Shown: positions 62,034-64,000 of the stretch, piece by piece
How the letters are laid out: the number at the start of each line of letters is the position of its first letter
How positions within the stretch are numbered: position 1 is the stretch's first letter
NCBI GenBank assembly: GCA_033064195.1
Contig: JARBJD010000262.1
Coordinates: 43,465-107,464 of the forward strand
DNA from: Blattamonas nauphoetae
Lineage: Eukaryota > Preaxostyla > Oxymonadida
Length of the DNA: 64,000 nucleotides
Direction of reading: 5' to 3'
Position numbers and translations under genes: made by a program
Notes under the pieces: generated by a model
What the model saw: the letters and a program-made list of their open reading frames with translations, nothing else
Told to the model about the DNA's origin: nothing
The model's database searches: none

Positions 62034-63698
62034 TTACGGTGGAACCAACGACGAGTGGAGAGTTCTGGTTGGTTGTACAGCTGGCAACTCGAATATTCTT
62101 GATGACTGATGTTCCAGCATGATTGTCGAGAGCCAATGCAGAATTCCGTCCGCATGAAGATTGAGGAAGGACACACTGTCCATCGAGAGTGTTCCTTCAG
62201 CGTAGTTAATTCTTCCACCAGCCTCGGCCATATCGATTGTACAGTCTTTGAGGACAGTGTTTGTGATCGAGGTTTTTGAGATAGAACAGGAAGAAGCAGG
62301 CACATTGATAAGCACCGGAGTTTGCTTCAAAATGACAATCTTTAAGTTCGGCTTTAATAATAAGTTTTTGAGTTGTGTCGAACGGTGATGCCACTTCCAG
62401 TGTGAGCATAGCAGGAAACAAATGTTGTGCCGGAAATATCAACACTGACAGCGTTTTCCGAAGTCGACTCAAAAGCAATCCCTCCGCCATAAGTGTTCCT
62501 TTGGGATGGCTCTGCTCGGCATCCTTCGAATCTGCAGTTGGAGACAGATAATGACGATGTTGAGACGTGAAATTCCTGCACCATGCGTGGTGGACTTGCA
62601 TCAAGGAAGAGGCAGTCGGAGAACGAGGTTTGGAGGGTGATGCTTGTGACTTGGGTTGTGGTGTATGTTGTGGTGTATGCGTTGAGTTCGGAATGGAAAT
62701 TGCGAGAGAATGTGGTGTTGGCGGCGTGGATCAAATTGTGGTTGTTCATATCCCGGCTGAGGCTTCCATAGAGGTCGTTCTCCACTTCACGCACGTCACA
62801 GCCAACAATCGACGTGCTCTGAAAAGTGCGATGGAGAGGCTGAAGGAAGGCGCTGTGTGTTTGGGAAACATTCAAAATTGGCTGAACGAGAGGTCGAGCT
62901 GCTCAAAGGCTGTTCCTGTCAGACTTGTTCGTTCGGTCGTTCGCCAGTCCTGGAATATGCTCCCCGACAGCACAAAATGACACGTTTCCGAGGGCTGTGA
63001 ACAAGTCCATGAGAGGTCATTCCAATCAGGAGAGTGAACTTGCTCGAAATGGCTGAGAGCCACCCGTCAGATTCGAAAACTGCAGATGACCGCAGTCGTC
63101 CACAACGCAGTTTGAGAGCGAACAAAACGTGTCTGTTGTTCCTTGACAGATTTTACTGTTCCTTCCATCAAACGAGAGGCTTTCCAGGGAGAGCGTTGTG
63201 TTTTCGATGCCAAAGAGGAAATCGTTTGGGCGTTCTCGTAGAAATGACAGTGTATTGCTGTGTTCTGCTCCACATACACGCATATTCATCGAGTGGAGGT
63301 TTGTGGTATCCAACATGCATGTTCTCGCGTTGTCGAGGGTGAGTGAAACATCCATTGTTTTGGCATTCGGATTTTTGGACGTCCGAAGGAGAGTGGAGAA
63401 TAATGCTGGCTCGGAGGTTTGAACCACACAATGGAGAAGGTGGACAACCCAAAAGAATCATGATTCCCTGTGCGGATCTTACGATAATAGCGATTTCGAT
63501 CATACCCTTTGATTCATAACCCTCCAGAGCTATATTTTCGGATTTCTTCATGAGTGAACAGTGTGGAATTTCGATCAAATCCTTCTGAAAGATTCTTCGA
63601 AAATTGAAGGTCATATTCGACCCTCTGGTCATTCTCTGGTGTGTTCCAGTATAATCATCCAATTCAAAACCGACTGTTGTTGTGTTTGTCATTTCCAA
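62034..63698 (-). pseudogene. Broken N-terminal part of the second beta-helix receptor
   Basis: Pieces in all three minus frames align in order with the N-terminal 600 residues of the receptor at 12286-21057: FGIENTTLSLESLSFDGRNS (63427 frame), SIVGCDVREVENDLYGSLSR (62875 frame, compare VSGCKLDFVENGLYGTIFG), TTQKLIIKAELKDCHFEANS (62604 frame) and VLKDCTIDMAEAGGRINYAE (62330 frame). The last reaches an in-frame TAA at 62034-62036, after which the same frame leads into the next long frame at 61976. At least four shifts or stops occur in 1.7 kb. No signal peptide could be placed. Either the gene is decaying from its 5' end or the assembly is poor here. Confidence 0.6.
63510..63670. repeat. Left arm of a long inverted repeat (partner 63844-64000)
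   Basis: Reverse complement of 63844-64000 with a few indels and substitutions. It encodes the start of the second receptor (LIEIPHCSLMKKSENIAL on the minus strand). Confidence 0.85.
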
Positions 63699-63843
63699 AG
63701 AGCGCAGTGCTTGTAAACAACTTTACTCCGCCTTTCAGAGAAAACATGAACGCGACTTCGATCAAGCGGTATTCAAGGAGCAACAAAGATGACAACGTAT
63801 CAAGTGCGAGTCACGCTGTAGACAACAGATCATACTACCGTCT

Positions 63844-64000
63844 GTTTTGAATTGGATGATTATGCCAAAGAATCCCAGAGAATGACTAGAGGGTCGAATA
63901 TGACCTTCAATCGAAGAATCTTCAGAAGGATTTGATCGAAATTCCACACTGTTCACTCATGAAGAAATCCGAAAATATAGCTCTTAGTGGTTATGAATCA
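63844..64000. repeat. Right arm of a long inverted repeat, cut by the window edge
   Basis: On the plus strand this arm encodes the same LIEIPHCSLMKKSENIAL segment, implying a second, head-to-head copy of the receptor N-terminus running to the right. The spacer between the arms is 173 bp (63671-63843). The repeat is still matching at the window edge. Confidence 0.85.

Noticed and set aside
12286-64000. Prokaryotic operon with ribosome-binding sites
   Set aside because: Spliced genes, kinase and SPRY-like domains and hAT transposons show eukaryotic DNA; no Shine-Dalgarno pattern or operon spacing was found.

Overview
This is nuclear DNA of a protist, not prokaryotic. Genes carry short GT-AG introns (28 to 133 bp where I could place them), several in phase 1, and encode very long Ser/Thr-rich surface proteins, kinases with extra C-terminal domains, ARM/HEAT-like proteins and DNA transposons. 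The mix of beta-helix receptor-pseudokinases and ARM-like families resembles oxymonads such as Blattamonas nauphoetae. That assignment is inference from family resemblance; no rRNA or other marker gene is present.

Layout. 0-12 kb is transposon-rich and decayed: the end of one hAT-like element, an inverted 88-bp repeat pair, a decayed membrane-protein gene, a dual-specificity pseudophosphatase with stop codons, hAT transposase relics, and a complete 2.85-kb hAT-like element (8606-11454) with an 8-bp target duplication that carries a captured, broken host gene. 12.3-21.1 kb is one 2923-residue beta-helix receptor with a C-terminal kinase-like tail. 21.4-24.4 kb is a six-exon phosphatidylserine synthase (base-exchange type) with a roughly 455-residue insertion. 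25-32.6 kb holds two ARM-like genes, an unknown 349-residue gene, duplicated fragments and an ARM-like relic split by a 461-bp inverted-repeat element. 32.9-36.2 kb is an autonomous DDE transposon with a 4-bp target duplication.

36.1-47 kb is a cluster of three neighbouring minus-strand genes that recombine the same modules: kinase plus two SPRY-like domains; kinase plus coiled coil plus SPRY-like domain (broken by two transposons); ARM-like region plus coiled coil plus SPRY-like domain. The hAT-like insertion at 41512-44487 carries a minisatellite and captured host fragments. 47.2-53 kb is a six-exon 1815-residue beta-helix membrane protein with an acidic tail and no kinase. 54-63.7 kb is a second receptor-pseudokinase, frameshifted. 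The window ends in an inverted repeat, so a head-to-head paralogue probably begins there.

How the genes relate. The three beta-helix proteins share a Cys-rich spacer motif of the form DGxDxxxCGxxxxPCxxL and would be cell-surface proteins; two carry intracellular pseudokinase tails that could relay signals without catalysis. The kinase/SPRY/ARM genes would act in the cytosol. The synthase makes phosphatidylserine in the endoplasmic reticulum and is unrelated to its neighbours. Functional statements are inferred from visible motifs; nothing was searched against a database.
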